Shown: positions 44,501-52,687 of the stretch, piece by piece | How the letters are laid out: every line of letters starts with the position of its first letter | How positions within the stretch are numbered: position 1 is the first letter of the stretch | Assembly: GCF_004342905.1 (NCBI RefSeq) | Contig: NZ_SMAN01000007.1 | Span: 33,017 to 97,016 of the forward strand | Origin: Melghiribacillus thermohalophilus | Lineage (GTDB): Bacteria; Bacillota; Bacilli; Bacillales; Alkalibacillaceae | Length of the DNA: 64,000 nt | Direction: 5' to 3' | The notes under the pieces: model-generated | The model's input: only the letters and a program-made list of their open reading frames with translations | What the model was told of the DNA's origin: nothing | Database searches by the model: none | Position numbers and translations under genes: made by a program

Positions 44501-45227
44501 GAAGATCCAGGTGAAGGGTACGATTGTATCCAATGACATGAAATGGATTTATGAATGGTTTGACATGGAAGCGACCAGTCCCCGTGATGTGATGGAGGTG
44601 CTTGATGAAGCCAATGGGGAAGAAGTAGAAGTGGAAATTAATAGTGGCGGCGGTGATGTGTTTGCCGGCTCTGAAATTTATACGGCATTAAAGGACTATC
44701 AAGGAACCATTGTGACAAAAGTTGTAGGTATTGCTGCATCTGCGGCATCTGTAATCGCCATGGCCGGCGACAGGGTTTTAATCTCACCAACTGCACAGAT
44801 CATGATCCACAATGTCTGGTCCATGGCCCGTGGTGATTATCGGGCAATGCAGCATGAAGCTGATGTCCTGAAAAATTATAACGTCACAATTGCCAACGCC
44901 TATAAGCTTAAAAGCGGAATGGATGAAAAGGAAATTCTCAAAATGATGGATGATGAAACCTGGCTCAATGCCCAGCAGGCCAAAGAAAAAGGTTTTGTCG
45001 ATGAAATCTTATTTGATGAAGGCAATCAGCTGGTGGCCAGTGCAAGTTACGGCTTTGTACTGCCGCCGGAAGTGGTCAACAAAGTCCGAAACTACATTAA
45101 ACCTCAACAGCAAGATCCTGTTAATCAAAATCAGGAACCTGATGACGATCATAAACAAGCCGAGTTGTATCAAGCACGGCTTAATTTTTTGAAATTAAAA
45201 GGAGGAGTATCACATGAAGTGGACTAA
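44496..45227 (+). CDS. ClpP-type prohead protease
   Basis: About 243 residues, ClpP/crotonase fold protease that processes the capsid. The oxyanion GGGDVFAGSEIY, the nucleophile Ser in GIAASAASVIAMAG, and the His in QIMIHNVWSMARGD are present. AAGGAGG lies eight bases before an ATT codon at 44496, giving KKIQVKGTIVSND as on related proteins; upstream in-frame GTG codons (44478, 44487) lie in or before the site. ATT starts are rare but known. The end overlaps the capsid gene. Confidence 0.88.
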   Translation: MKKIQVKGTIVSNDMKWIYEWFDMEATSPRDVMEVLDEANGEEVEVEINSGGGDVFAGSEIYTALKDYQGTIVTKVVGIAASAASVIAMAGDRVLISPTAQIMIHNVWSMARGDYRAMQHEADVLKNYNVTIANAYKLKSGMDEKEILKMMDDETWLNAQQAKEKGFVDEILFDEGNQLVASASYGFVLPPEVVNKVRNYIKPQQQDPVNQNQEPDDDHKQAELYQARLNFLKLKGGVSHEVD

Positions 45228-46470
45228 AGAAGCATATCTAGAAAAACGAAACGAACTTCTTGCAGAAGCTGAAAACCTATTGAATGAGGGCAAAGTGGAT
45301 GAGTACGAAGAGAAGGAGAAAGAGATCAAAGCCCTGGATGAGGAATTTGAGAAGTTCGCCAAAGCTCAGGCGAATATTAATTCACTGAAAGATCAGAATC
45401 CAGCTGGCGTTGTTGTCAATATGACACAACAAGATGATGAAGGCAAAGTAGCAACTACAGAAGGCCCAAAAGATGAACAAGAGGTTTATCTAAATGCATG
45501 GGCTAAAGAAATGATGGGTCAGTCTTTAAATGATGAGGAAAAATCTCTTTTTGACAAAATTAATCATGAATTCCGCAATGCTACTCAGACAACAGAGGAG
45601 CATGGTGTTTTGATTCCCGAGACTGTTCGGGAAAATATCTGGCGAGAAGCCGGTGAATTGTATCCGATCTTAAATGATGTACGGATGCTGTTTGTGCCAG
45701 GAAACCTGACATTACTAAAAGAAACAGATTCCGGTGATGATGCTGCCTGGTATGATGAAGATACGGAAGTGGCTGATGGAGCATTCGGAATTGGTGAATT
45801 GAACTTAACAGGATGTGAACTTGCAAAGTCCATTCCGATCAGCTGGAAGTTACGTAAAATGTCTATTGGTCGTTTTATTCCCTACATTACTACACTATTG
45901 GCCGAAAAAATGGGTGCGGCATTGGCGAAAGCTATTGTTAGTGGTAAAGGAAAACCAGGTGATGGAGACACATTTAAACCACAGCCACGGGGAATTGTTA
46001 CTGCACTACAAGCAGAAACCGATACACCGCAAATTATCACCTATAATCCGGATGCAACAGAGCCAGATCCACTGAACTACGATAAGCTGACCAAAGCTAT
46101 GTCTTTAATTAAATCAGCCTATAAGCGTGGAGCTGCTATTTACGCCAATAACAATACAATCTGGAACAGACTCGCTACCATTAAAGATGGTCAGGGACGG
46201 CCTCTGTTTGTCCCTGATGTGACGACTAGTGATGGCGTAGGTCGCATTTTTGGTGTGGTTGTAAAAGAGGACGACAGTGTGGCTGACGATGCTGTGCTGA
46301 TCGGAAATGTTGGTCGAGGATATGCCATGAATGTGAATGAAAACATGACGATTTATACTGAGGATCATAAGAAGAAGCGTTATACCGATTACATGAGCTA
46401 TGCCATTGTTGATGGTGATGTGCGTACCACAAAAGCATTTGCTTATATCGTATTAGTACCACAAGTGTAA
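45214..46470 (+). CDS. Major capsid protein (HK97 fold)
   Basis: A protein of 418 residues. The first 60 or so residues are a coiled coil (LLAEAENLLNEGKVDEYEEK), the scaffolding delta domain, and are probably cut by the protease encoded upstream. The capsid body follows (TEEHGVLIPETVRENIW, SIPISWKLRKMS, YANNNTIWNRLATIKDG). AGGAGG precedes the ATG. Confidence 0.95.
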   Translation: MKWTKEAYLEKRNELLAEAENLLNEGKVDEYEEKEKEIKALDEEFEKFAKAQANINSLKDQNPAGVVVNMTQQDDEGKVATTEGPKDEQEVYLNAWAKEMMGQSLNDEEKSLFDKINHEFRNATQTTEEHGVLIPETVRENIWREAGELYPILNDVRMLFVPGNLTLLKETDSGDDAAWYDEDTEVADGAFGIGELNLTGCELAKSIPISWKLRKMSIGRFIPYITTLLAEKMGAALAKAIVSGKGKPGDGDTFKPQPRGIVTALQAETDTPQIITYNPDATEPDPLNYDKLTKAMSLIKSAYKRGAAIYANNNTIWNRLATIKDGQGRPLFVPDVTTSDGVGRIFGVVVKEDDSVADDAVLIGNVGRGYAMNVNENMTIYTEDHKKKRYTDYMSYAIVDGDVRTTKAFAYIVLVPQV

Positions 46471-46473
46471 TCT

Positions 46474-46499
46474 AGTCCGGGCTTTGAATAGCCCGGATT
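46474..46499 (+). terminator. Hairpin behind the capsid gene
   Basis: CCGGGCT pairs with AGCCCGG. There is no U tract, so it may attenuate transcription or protect the capsid mRNA. Confidence 0.4.
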
Positions 46500-46522
46500 A
46501 AACTTATTTGGAGGTGGATATA

Positions 46523-46849
46523 GTGCCTAAAGTATTAAAAATCTTTGAGGATAAACACACGAAAAAGGTGTATATCCCAGGGAATGAATACCATGCTGAT
46601 CCTGAGCGATTAAAAGAGCTCGCCGAAAAGGGATTTATTGAGTATGAGGCTCATAATGAGGATTCAAATACAGAAAAAGATGAAAACCAAAAGGAGAACC
46701 ATGAGGCTCCTGAGCAAAAAGCTGCTGAAGAAGAAACAAAACAAGAAGAATTCCCTAAACATGTGGGCGGCGGGTATTTTGAACTGTCGAACGGCGAACG
46801 GGTTAAAGGCAAGGAAGAGGCGCTGAAAGCTCAATCTGAATTAGAGTAG
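46523..46849 (+). CDS. Acidic head protein of unknown role
   Basis: A protein of 108 residues. PKVLKIFEDKHTKKVYIPGN, an acidic low-complexity middle (NEDSNTEKDENQKENHEAPE) and a conserved-looking tail VGGGYFELSNGERVKGKEEA. Genes of this kind often lie between capsid and connector. GTG start with GGAGGTGG upstream. Confidence 0.65.
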   Translation: MPKVLKIFEDKHTKKVYIPGNEYHADPERLKELAEKGFIEYEAHNEDSNTEKDENQKENHEAPEQKAAEEETKQEEFPKHVGGGYFELSNGERVKGKEEALKAQSELE

Positions 46850-46859
46850 GTGAATAATA

Positions 46860-47153
46860 ATGGCGCTGTTGGATGATGTAAAACTGGCGCTGCGGATCTC
46901 AAACAGCGCCTTTGATAATGAAATTAATGACTTAATTGAAGCGGCAAAAGCAGATTTAATCTTATCTGGCGTAGAGGAAACAAGATTGGATGTTACGGAT
47001 CCATTGATTAAGCGAGCGATAAAAACCTATGTCAAAGCACAATTCGGGTTTGATAATCCGGATGCAGAACGATTACAGCAATCCTATGAGATGCTGAAAA
47101 TGCATCTCACCTTATCCACTGAATACACACCAGCAGAGGATGAAACGGTATGA
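46860..47153 (+). CDS. Head-tail connector protein (gp6-like)
   Basis: Ninety-seven residues. LLDDVKLALRISNSAFDNEINDLIEAAKADL is the helical start of the phage gp6/YqbG connector family. It forms the ring under the portal. AGGTGA precedes the ATG; the next gene overlaps by four bases. Confidence 0.88.
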   Translation: MALLDDVKLALRISNSAFDNEINDLIEAAKADLILSGVEETRLDVTDPLIKRAIKTYVKAQFGFDNPDAERLQQSYEMLKMHLTLSTEYTPAEDETV

Positions 47154-47455
47154 TATGGCGGGATGTGATTGATCTGATCACTGTTACAAGAACTGAAAAT
47201 GACATAGGAGACACCATTGAGGAAGAAACCGCACGCCAGGTATTTGCAAATAAAAAATCTATTCGTCAATCTGAATTTTATCAGGCTATGCAAACCGGAT
47301 TACAACCGGAACTCATGTTTGAAGTTCGCACATCTGATTACCAGGGCGAAAAGAAACTTTCCTACAACAATACCACTTATTCGATCATTCGAACCTACAC
47401 TAAAAACGAAGAGATTACAGAGCTAATTTGTAGCGGATTGGTAGGTGATGGCTAA
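47150..47455 (+). CDS. Head closure / head-tail adaptor protein
   Basis: A protein of 101 residues. VIDLITVTRTENDIGDTIEE, VFANKKSIRQSEFYQAMQ and YNNTTYSIIRTY are typical of the phage head closure (SPP1 gp16-like) proteins. ATGA overlap with the preceding gene. Confidence 0.82.
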   Translation: MIWRDVIDLITVTRTENDIGDTIEEETARQVFANKKSIRQSEFYQAMQTGLQPELMFEVRTSDYQGEKKLSYNNTTYSIIRTYTKNEEITELICSGLVGDG

Positions 47456-47904
47456 TGCCCATGCCTAAAAGTGTGACCAGAGTAACGAAAGATGGCGTTA
47501 CGTTTGTGTCGAACGTTGACCGTGCTCAGTACACATTAAGAGAACTGCAGAGAGCAGCTCTTCGTGACACAGCAAAATTCGTCCGGAAAATCACCATCCA
47601 GGAGCTCAAAAAGTTACCGGGTATGAGACGGTCACGACGGTTGTATAACAGCACACAGTATTGGGTAAGAAGAATTGAATCTGATCTTGTCATTGGGTAT
47701 AAGCACGACACCTGGTACGGTGCTCTTGGGGAAGTCGGACAAAAGAGGCAGCCGAAACGGAATATTTTACGCCAAAAGGTGTTTGATAACATCGATCAAA
47801 TTCGGATCATCCAGGGGCAATATTTAAGTGCCATTGAGAAGGATAACAAAGCACGAGGAATAATCGATGAAAGGGAGTTTGTAGGCGATGAACAAGGTGA
47901 TTGA
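47455..47904 (+). CDS. HK97 gp10-like tail component
   Basis: A protein of 149 residues. VTRVTKDGVTFVSNVDRAQY, LRDTAKFVRKITIQELKKLPG and a GYKHDTWYGALGEVG segment fit the HK97 gp10 family, a neck or tail-completion protein. Overlaps both neighbours. Confidence 0.78.
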   Translation: MPMPKSVTRVTKDGVTFVSNVDRAQYTLRELQRAALRDTAKFVRKITIQELKKLPGMRRSRRLYNSTQYWVRRIESDLVIGYKHDTWYGALGEVGQKRQPKRNILRQKVFDNIDQIRIIQGQYLSAIEKDNKARGIIDEREFVGDEQGD

Positions 47905-48265
47905 AATTCGAAAAGCGATTCAATCAGCTATTAAAGAAGCTCACCCCAATGTGCATTTTGAAAATGCTCCGGATGATGCTGCTTATCCATATATTGTCTA
48001 TAATCTCCCTGATTCATTGAATAACGGAACCTTGGAAAACTTTGTCCTGGAAGTGGACGGATGGGATCATCCAGATAACGGGGATTCGACAGCGCTTGAG
48101 ATGATGATGGATACGGTGGACAAAGCTATGAACAGGAAAACATTTGTCATTGCGCCAGATTTATTTTTTACCATATACCGTGATAGCCGAGAAACAATAA
48201 CGGAAAAGGATAAACGGCTTAAACATAGACGATATACCTATCAAGCCCGAACATACGGGGAGTGA
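47888..48265 (+). CDS. Tail completion / terminator protein
   Basis: A protein of 125 residues, IEIRKAIQSAIKEAHPNVHF and YPYIVYNLPDS, in the position and size of the tail terminator of siphoviruses. Family assignment is by context. It overlaps the gp10-like gene by 17 bases. Confidence 0.7.
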   Translation: MNKVIEIRKAIQSAIKEAHPNVHFENAPDDAAYPYIVYNLPDSLNNGTLENFVLEVDGWDHPDNGDSTALEMMMDTVDKAMNRKTFVIAPDLFFTIYRDSRETITEKDKRLKHRRYTYQARTYGE

Positions 48266-48269
48266 TCAT

Positions 48270-48536
48270 ATGGCCAAAATGACATGTGCCAGGTGTGGGA
48301 AGGAATGGAACGAGCCGGGATTTCCAGGGACTACGATTTGTGATGATTGTTTAAGAGAACATCAAGCTGATTTAACGAATGACAATGGTTTTAAGGAAAC
48401 CGTATTAAAAATTTTGACTGAAGAAGAAGTAGAACTGTTAAAAAATGTTGATTGGAACGAATTAAAGATTATTGCTGCGGAATATGTAGCTTTGCAATTA
48501 CGATGGAAAATAATAAAAGTGAGAGGTGATCGATAA
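48270..48536 (+). CDS. Small zinc-finger-like protein
   Basis: Eighty-eight residues. CARCGKEW and CDDCLREH form a clear CxxC pair set at the N-terminus; the rest is helical and acidic. Such a protein is not usual between tail terminator and major tail gene. It overlaps the tail gene by one base. Function unknown. Confidence 0.65.
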   Translation: MAKMTCARCGKEWNEPGFPGTTICDDCLREHQADLTNDNGFKETVLKILTEEEVELLKNVDWNELKIIAAEYVALQLRWKIIKVRGDR

Positions 48537-49123
48537 TGCCGATCAAACGACCTGCCGTCCCCAAGCCTGAAAATGTTCAGTTAGGTGAGGGGATTTTAAT
48601 ATTTAATTTTAACCCGGATGACTGGGACGATCCGGAAGCAATTCCGTTCGGAGCTACCCGCGGGGGAGGACAGTTTAATATTGAACCTACTAACCAACCC
48701 ATCAGGTTTGATGGGGACAGAGGCGAACATACCAAAGGATTGAAACGACGCACGGAATGGAATATCACGATCACTGCAACTGCCCTGGAACTAGACCTTG
48801 AACAATTAAAACGTATTATGCCAGGAGAGATTGAACAGGTCACAGGAGGGACAACCGTTCCGGATTATCAGAAATATCGTCCGAAAATTAACTTTGAGGA
48901 CACGGATTATTTGGATAATCTGGCTTACATCACTGAAACTGCTGATGGAAAAGTAGTGGCTTATGTCATCGAAAACGTCCTTGGAGACGGCGCATTGACA
49001 GCAGCATTCGCGGACAAAGACGAAGTGGTAGCTGAAACCACATTTACAGCTCACTTTGATCCCGAAAATATGGATCAGGTACCGGCCTATGTTGTGCATT
49101 ATGATGCTGTACCAGCAGCTTAA
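48536..49123 (+). CDS. Major tail protein
   Basis: A protein of 195 residues. GEGILIFNFNPDDWDDPEAI, PFGATRGGGQFNIEP and TTFTAHFDPENMDQVP fit the tube protein of siphoviruses. AGAGGTGATC precedes the ATG. A hairpin follows. Confidence 0.82.
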   Translation: MPIKRPAVPKPENVQLGEGILIFNFNPDDWDDPEAIPFGATRGGGQFNIEPTNQPIRFDGDRGEHTKGLKRRTEWNITITATALELDLEQLKRIMPGEIEQVTGGTTVPDYQKYRPKINFEDTDYLDNLAYITETADGKVVAYVIENVLGDGALTAAFADKDEVVAETTFTAHFDPENMDQVPAYVVHYDAVPAA

Positions 49124-49146
49124 AGGGAGCTTAACGGCTCCCTTTA
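49122..49146 (+). terminator. Hairpin behind the major tail gene
   Basis: AAAGGGAGC pairs with GCTCCCTTT. The U tract is minimal. Confidence 0.5.
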
Positions 49147-49165
49147 AATTTCAAGGAGGGATAAC

Positions 49166-49489
49166 ATGAATACCGAACAAGCGTTTGATTTATTACCGCA
49201 TGTGGTGGATATATACGACAAACTTGACCTGGATCAATACCGTAAAGATGTCCAGAAAAAATATAAAGGAAAGAAGGTTGACCAAACACAGGTGGGAATC
49301 GATGCGTTTAAATATGTCCTGAAAAATTCCCATAAGGTCAAAGAGGAATTTTTTCAGATAGTGGCCATTGTGGAAGACCGGCCGGTTGAAGAGGTCAAAA
49401 GACAATCGTTTTTAAAAACGGTAAACTCTATTAAAAAAGTCTTTACCGATCCTGAACTCATGGATTTTTTCAAGCAAGCCGTGGAGTAG
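49166..49489 (+). CDS. Tail assembly chaperone (gpG-like)
   Basis: A protein of 107 residues, helical and charged, between the major tail and tape measure genes, the fixed place of the G chaperone. The end carries T-TTT-TTC, a classical slippery site, in the correct frame. AAGGAGGG precedes the ATG. Confidence 0.85.
   Translation: MNTEQAFDLLPHVVDIYDKLDLDQYRKDVQKKYKGKKVDQTQVGIDAFKYVLKNSHKVKEEFFQIVAIVEDRPVEEVKRQSFLKTVNSIKKVFTDPELMDFFKQAVE
49465..49471 (+). other. -1 programmed frameshift site
   Basis: The heptamer TTTTTTC is read in frame as TTT TTC in the gpG gene. A -1 slip leads into an open frame to 49,806 and produces the longer G-T chaperone. Confidence 0.8.
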
Positions 49490-49806
49490 GGGGATATGAA
49501 GAAACTCTTTCCCTACTCCATGAGCATTACGAATTTCAATACGTTCTTAAACTCCCATTAAAAAATGTAACTCGGTTGCTTATCAAAGCATTCAAAAAAC
49601 AGGAAGAAAAACGTGCCTGGGATATGTGGATCCAGTTGTATCCGGAAATGCTATTACCACATCCAATGGGTAAAGAACCTCGTATGAAGTTTATATCCTT
49701 CGAGGAATTTTTAAAGAAAGTTACCAAACCAGAAGTGAAACCGGAACGAAAAGAAACCGTTCAAGATATATTTAATCGGTACAAGAAAGCAATCAAGCCC
49801 AACTAG
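49471..49806 (+). CDS. Tail assembly chaperone, T part made by -1 frameshift
   Basis: Read from the slip site the frame gives QASRGVGGYEETLSLLHEHY... through LLIKAFKKQEEKRAWDMWIQ to the stop. No good independent start exists; the TTG at 49576 lacks a ribosome site. The W-WIQLYP pattern is typical of T extensions, which bind the tape measure protein. Confidence 0.8.
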   Translation, partial: QASRGVGGYEETLSLLHEHYEFQYVLKLPLKNVTRLLIKAFKKQEEKRAWDMWIQLYPEMLLPHPMGKEPRMKFISFEEFLKKVTKPEVKPERKETVQDIFNRYKKAIKPN

Positions 49807-49839
49807 GGCTTTTTCTAATGCCCGAAAGAGGGTGATGGA

Positions 49840-51912
49840 ATGGAAATTTTTAAGCTATTCGGCCGTATCCTGGTCGATGACAAAGAAGCACAGAAAAGTT
49901 TATCGAAAACAGACAAAAACGCTAAGTCACTCGGGAAACGTTTTGGAGGCATGCTAAAAACTGCCGCGAAATGGGGAGCAGGTCTTGCAGCTGCCGCCGG
50001 AACTGCAGGTGTGGCGTTGTTTGGACTTGCCAATAAAGCCACTCAAACAGCCGATGCCATTGCCAAAGGTGCTGAACGAGTAGGTGTATCGACGGATTTT
50101 TACCAGGAGATGGACTTCTGGGCCAGCCAGAATGGGCTTTCTCATGAAAAGATGGAGAAGGCGGTTGGACGGTTTAACCAACGCCTGGGGCAAGCGGTAA
50201 ATGGCAATGAGAAGTACGCTAGTGCCCTGCAACAAGTGGGCGTAGATCTGGATGCTGTTCGTAACGGACAACTCTCTACAGAAGAAGCTTATGCCCAAAC
50301 TATACAACGTTTGTCCGAGATGGAAAATGAGCAGGATAAAGTCAACCTGGCAACTGAGATATTCGGTACCAGGATGGCTCGTGATATGCTCCCAGCGCTT
50401 AATGAAGGTTCCCTGAGTATCGAGGAGGCCAGGGAAAAAGCGCAGGAACTTGGGTTAGTATTAGCAGAAGATCAGCTATATGCAGCTGAAGCATTCCAGG
50501 ACTCCTGGGATCGGATTAAGCGTTCACTTGGAACTGTGGCCACTCAGATTGGTTTATCCCTTATGCCGATATTTCAAAGCATGATGGATTTTATTCTGGA
50601 TAAGGTGATCCCAACCACAATGGACTTATGGGCGGCTTTTCGAAGTGGAGAAGGCGTCATGGATGGGATTAGAAATGTCTTTAATGAGCTGACTAACGGC
50701 GAAGGGATTACAATGTTCATCGACATGGCGCGTGAGGCACTCAGTGATTTTGTAACATGGCTGTCCAGTGAAGGGATCCCCATGTTGATGGATTGGATAA
50801 TACAAAGCCGAGAAATGTTTTTTAATGCGGTGATGGAATTATTCCCAGTCATCATAGAGGCTGGTGTTGCGTTTATCCCACAATTGATTGAATGGCTTGC
50901 GCAAGAATTTATCCCACAAATATTAAACTTTCTGATTGAAAGCATTCCGATGTTACTCGATACAGCCATTCAATTGTTCAATAGTTTGATAGAAGCCGTG
51001 AACACCGTGTTACCGCAGTTGTTAAACGTACTGCTTACCGTTGTTTTGCCAAACTTGTTGACAGCAATTATGGACATGCTACCAAATGTTTTGGATTCTG
51101 CGGTTCAGCTTTTTACAAGTTTCTTGGACGCAGTAATGGAGATTTTACCGCAGTTACTAACGCTTTTACTTGGAACGGTGTTACCGAACCTGCTGACAAC
51201 GATTTTAGATATGACGCCGCAACTTCTACAAACGGCCATCCAGGTCTTTTTTGCCCTGTTAGATGCAGTGAGGAACGTACTACCACAATTATTAACTTTG
51301 CTGATTACAGTGGTGTTACCAAATATATTAAGAACCTTAATCCGAATGATGCCTAAACTATTATCAACGGCTGTACAAGTCTTTATGATGTTGCTTGAGG
51401 GACTTATACGCCTGGTTCCAAAAATCATCAGTTTTATCACATTTGACTTAATCCCATCCATTATTAGAGCATTTGGTAAGCTGGACATGATCCAAATCGG
51501 GAAAGATATTATCCGCGGGCTTTGGTACGGGATTACTTCGCTAGGTGGGTGGATTAAAAGCAAAGTCAGGAATTTTGTAGGCGAGATTGGACACACCATT
51601 AAAAGTTTCTTTGGGATTTCCTCTCCATCAAAATTGATGATGGAATACGGGGTGAACATTGTTGAGGGCCTCGAAGTAGGGATGGAAGAAGAAGAACAAG
51701 AATTGACAAAATCATCCCAAAAAGTGGCCCAGTCAGTGGTTAACCCAATGAATGACATAGATCCGGATATTCACGCTAATAATGGCAAGGAGAATCGACA
51801 GGGACAACAAGAAGCCAAGCAGCCGGTCATTATCCAATTAATGGCCACAAACAGCCGGGAATTAGCGAGATGGTTAATCGATGATATCAACGAACTCCTA
51901 ACTCGGGTATGA
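49840..51912 (+). CDS. Tail tape measure protein
   Basis: A protein of 690 residues that sets tail length; the size suggests a tail of about 0.1 micrometre. The N-terminus has a phage minor tail motif (GRILVDDKEAQKSLSKTDKN) and a hydrophobic stretch (AAKWGAGLAAAAGTAGVALF). Between about 340 and 545 there are four or more similar units of about 40 residues (VLPQLL-LL-VLPNLL). The C-terminus has ISSPSKLMMEYG. AGGGTGATGG precedes the ATG. Confidence 0.93.
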   Translation: MEIFKLFGRILVDDKEAQKSLSKTDKNAKSLGKRFGGMLKTAAKWGAGLAAAAGTAGVALFGLANKATQTADAIAKGAERVGVSTDFYQEMDFWASQNGLSHEKMEKAVGRFNQRLGQAVNGNEKYASALQQVGVDLDAVRNGQLSTEEAYAQTIQRLSEMENEQDKVNLATEIFGTRMARDMLPALNEGSLSIEEAREKAQELGLVLAEDQLYAAEAFQDSWDRIKRSLGTVATQIGLSLMPIFQSMMDFILDKVIPTTMDLWAAFRSGEGVMDGIRNVFNELTNGEGITMFIDMAREALSDFVTWLSSEGIPMLMDWIIQSREMFFNAVMELFPVIIEAGVAFIPQLIEWLAQEFIPQILNFLIESIPMLLDTAIQLFNSLIEAVNTVLPQLLNVLLTVVLPNLLTAIMDMLPNVLDSAVQLFTSFLDAVMEILPQLLTLLLGTVLPNLLTTILDMTPQLLQTAIQVFFALLDAVRNVLPQLLTLLITVVLPNILRTLIRMMPKLLSTAVQVFMMLLEGLIRLVPKIISFITFDLIPSIIRAFGKLDMIQIGKDIIRGLWYGITSLGGWIKSKVRNFVGEIGHTIKSFFGISSPSKLMMEYGVNIVEGLEVGMEEEEQELTKSSQKVAQSVVNPMNDIDPDIHANNGKENRQGQQEAKQPVIIQLMATNSRELARWLIDDINELLTRV

Positions 51913-51925
51913 TTGGAGGGATACC

Positions 51926-52669
51926 ATGACACGAATAGGAAAGACAGTCACATACGATGGCCAGGATTTACCGGAATGGGTCATTGTACGTAACACCCCC
52001 TTGCAATTAGGAGCACCGATTGAATGGAGCCTTTCCGACATACCTGGGCGCCCGGGTGCAATCCCGGTTCGCAGAAAGACCGGAGTAAGAAGAATTCCGA
52101 TAGATATCACAATCGATGCTAAAGATCATATCGAATTAAAGCAACGGGCAGAAATTCTTGCCGGAATGCTAGTTCGTGATAAAGAAAAACCCTTGCAAAT
52201 ATCGGACGAACCGGACCGGACCTACTATGCTTTGTTTGACGAGCTTGTCGATTTTAGCAAGTCTGGCAATCTTGGAGAAGGTCAGCTGATCTTTAAAGCG
52301 GCTAGACAGCCTTACAAAGAAGGTCCTGGCCAAGTAGTTGAGTTTAATGATACTGTGACATTCCCGTATCTAGGTACCGCAGAAAGCTGGCCAATCATCA
52401 TGGTTAATTTTTCAGCCACAACAACGGATTACGAAATTGAGAACCAGGAAGGGAAAAAGTTAACCGTTCTATTCGAGTTTAGTTCCGGGGACGAATTGGT
52501 CATCAATACAAAAAACGGAAAAGTCCTTATTAACGGTGAGGAAAATAAACAGGCGTTACATTTATCCAGTCGATGGTTTCCGCTAGAACCAGGAGAAAAC
52601 ATCCTAACAGTTAATACGGATACCGCCGCACAGACCACAACGGTCGGTTACAATGAGATGTATTTATAA
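51926..52669 (+). CDS. Distal tail protein (Dit)
   Basis: A protein of 247 residues. GAPIEWSLSDIPGRPGAIPV, IDITIDAKDHIELKQRAEIL and YYALFDELVDFSK match the Siphovirus Dit family, which forms the baseplate hub under the tail tube. GGAGGG precedes the ATG. Confidence 0.88.
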   Translation: MTRIGKTVTYDGQDLPEWVIVRNTPLQLGAPIEWSLSDIPGRPGAIPVRRKTGVRRIPIDITIDAKDHIELKQRAEILAGMLVRDKEKPLQISDEPDRTYYALFDELVDFSKSGNLGEGQLIFKAARQPYKEGPGQVVEFNDTVTFPYLGTAESWPIIMVNFSATTTDYEIENQEGKKLTVLFEFSSGDELVINTKNGKVLINGEENKQALHLSSRWFPLEPGENILTVNTDTAAQTTTVGYNEMYL

Positions 52670-52687
52670 AAGAAGGGAGGGGATGGG

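Noticed and set aside
50860..51480. Tape measure repeats as a recent DNA duplication
   Set aside because: The units are similar in protein but diverged in DNA, so they reflect ordinary helical repeats of this family.
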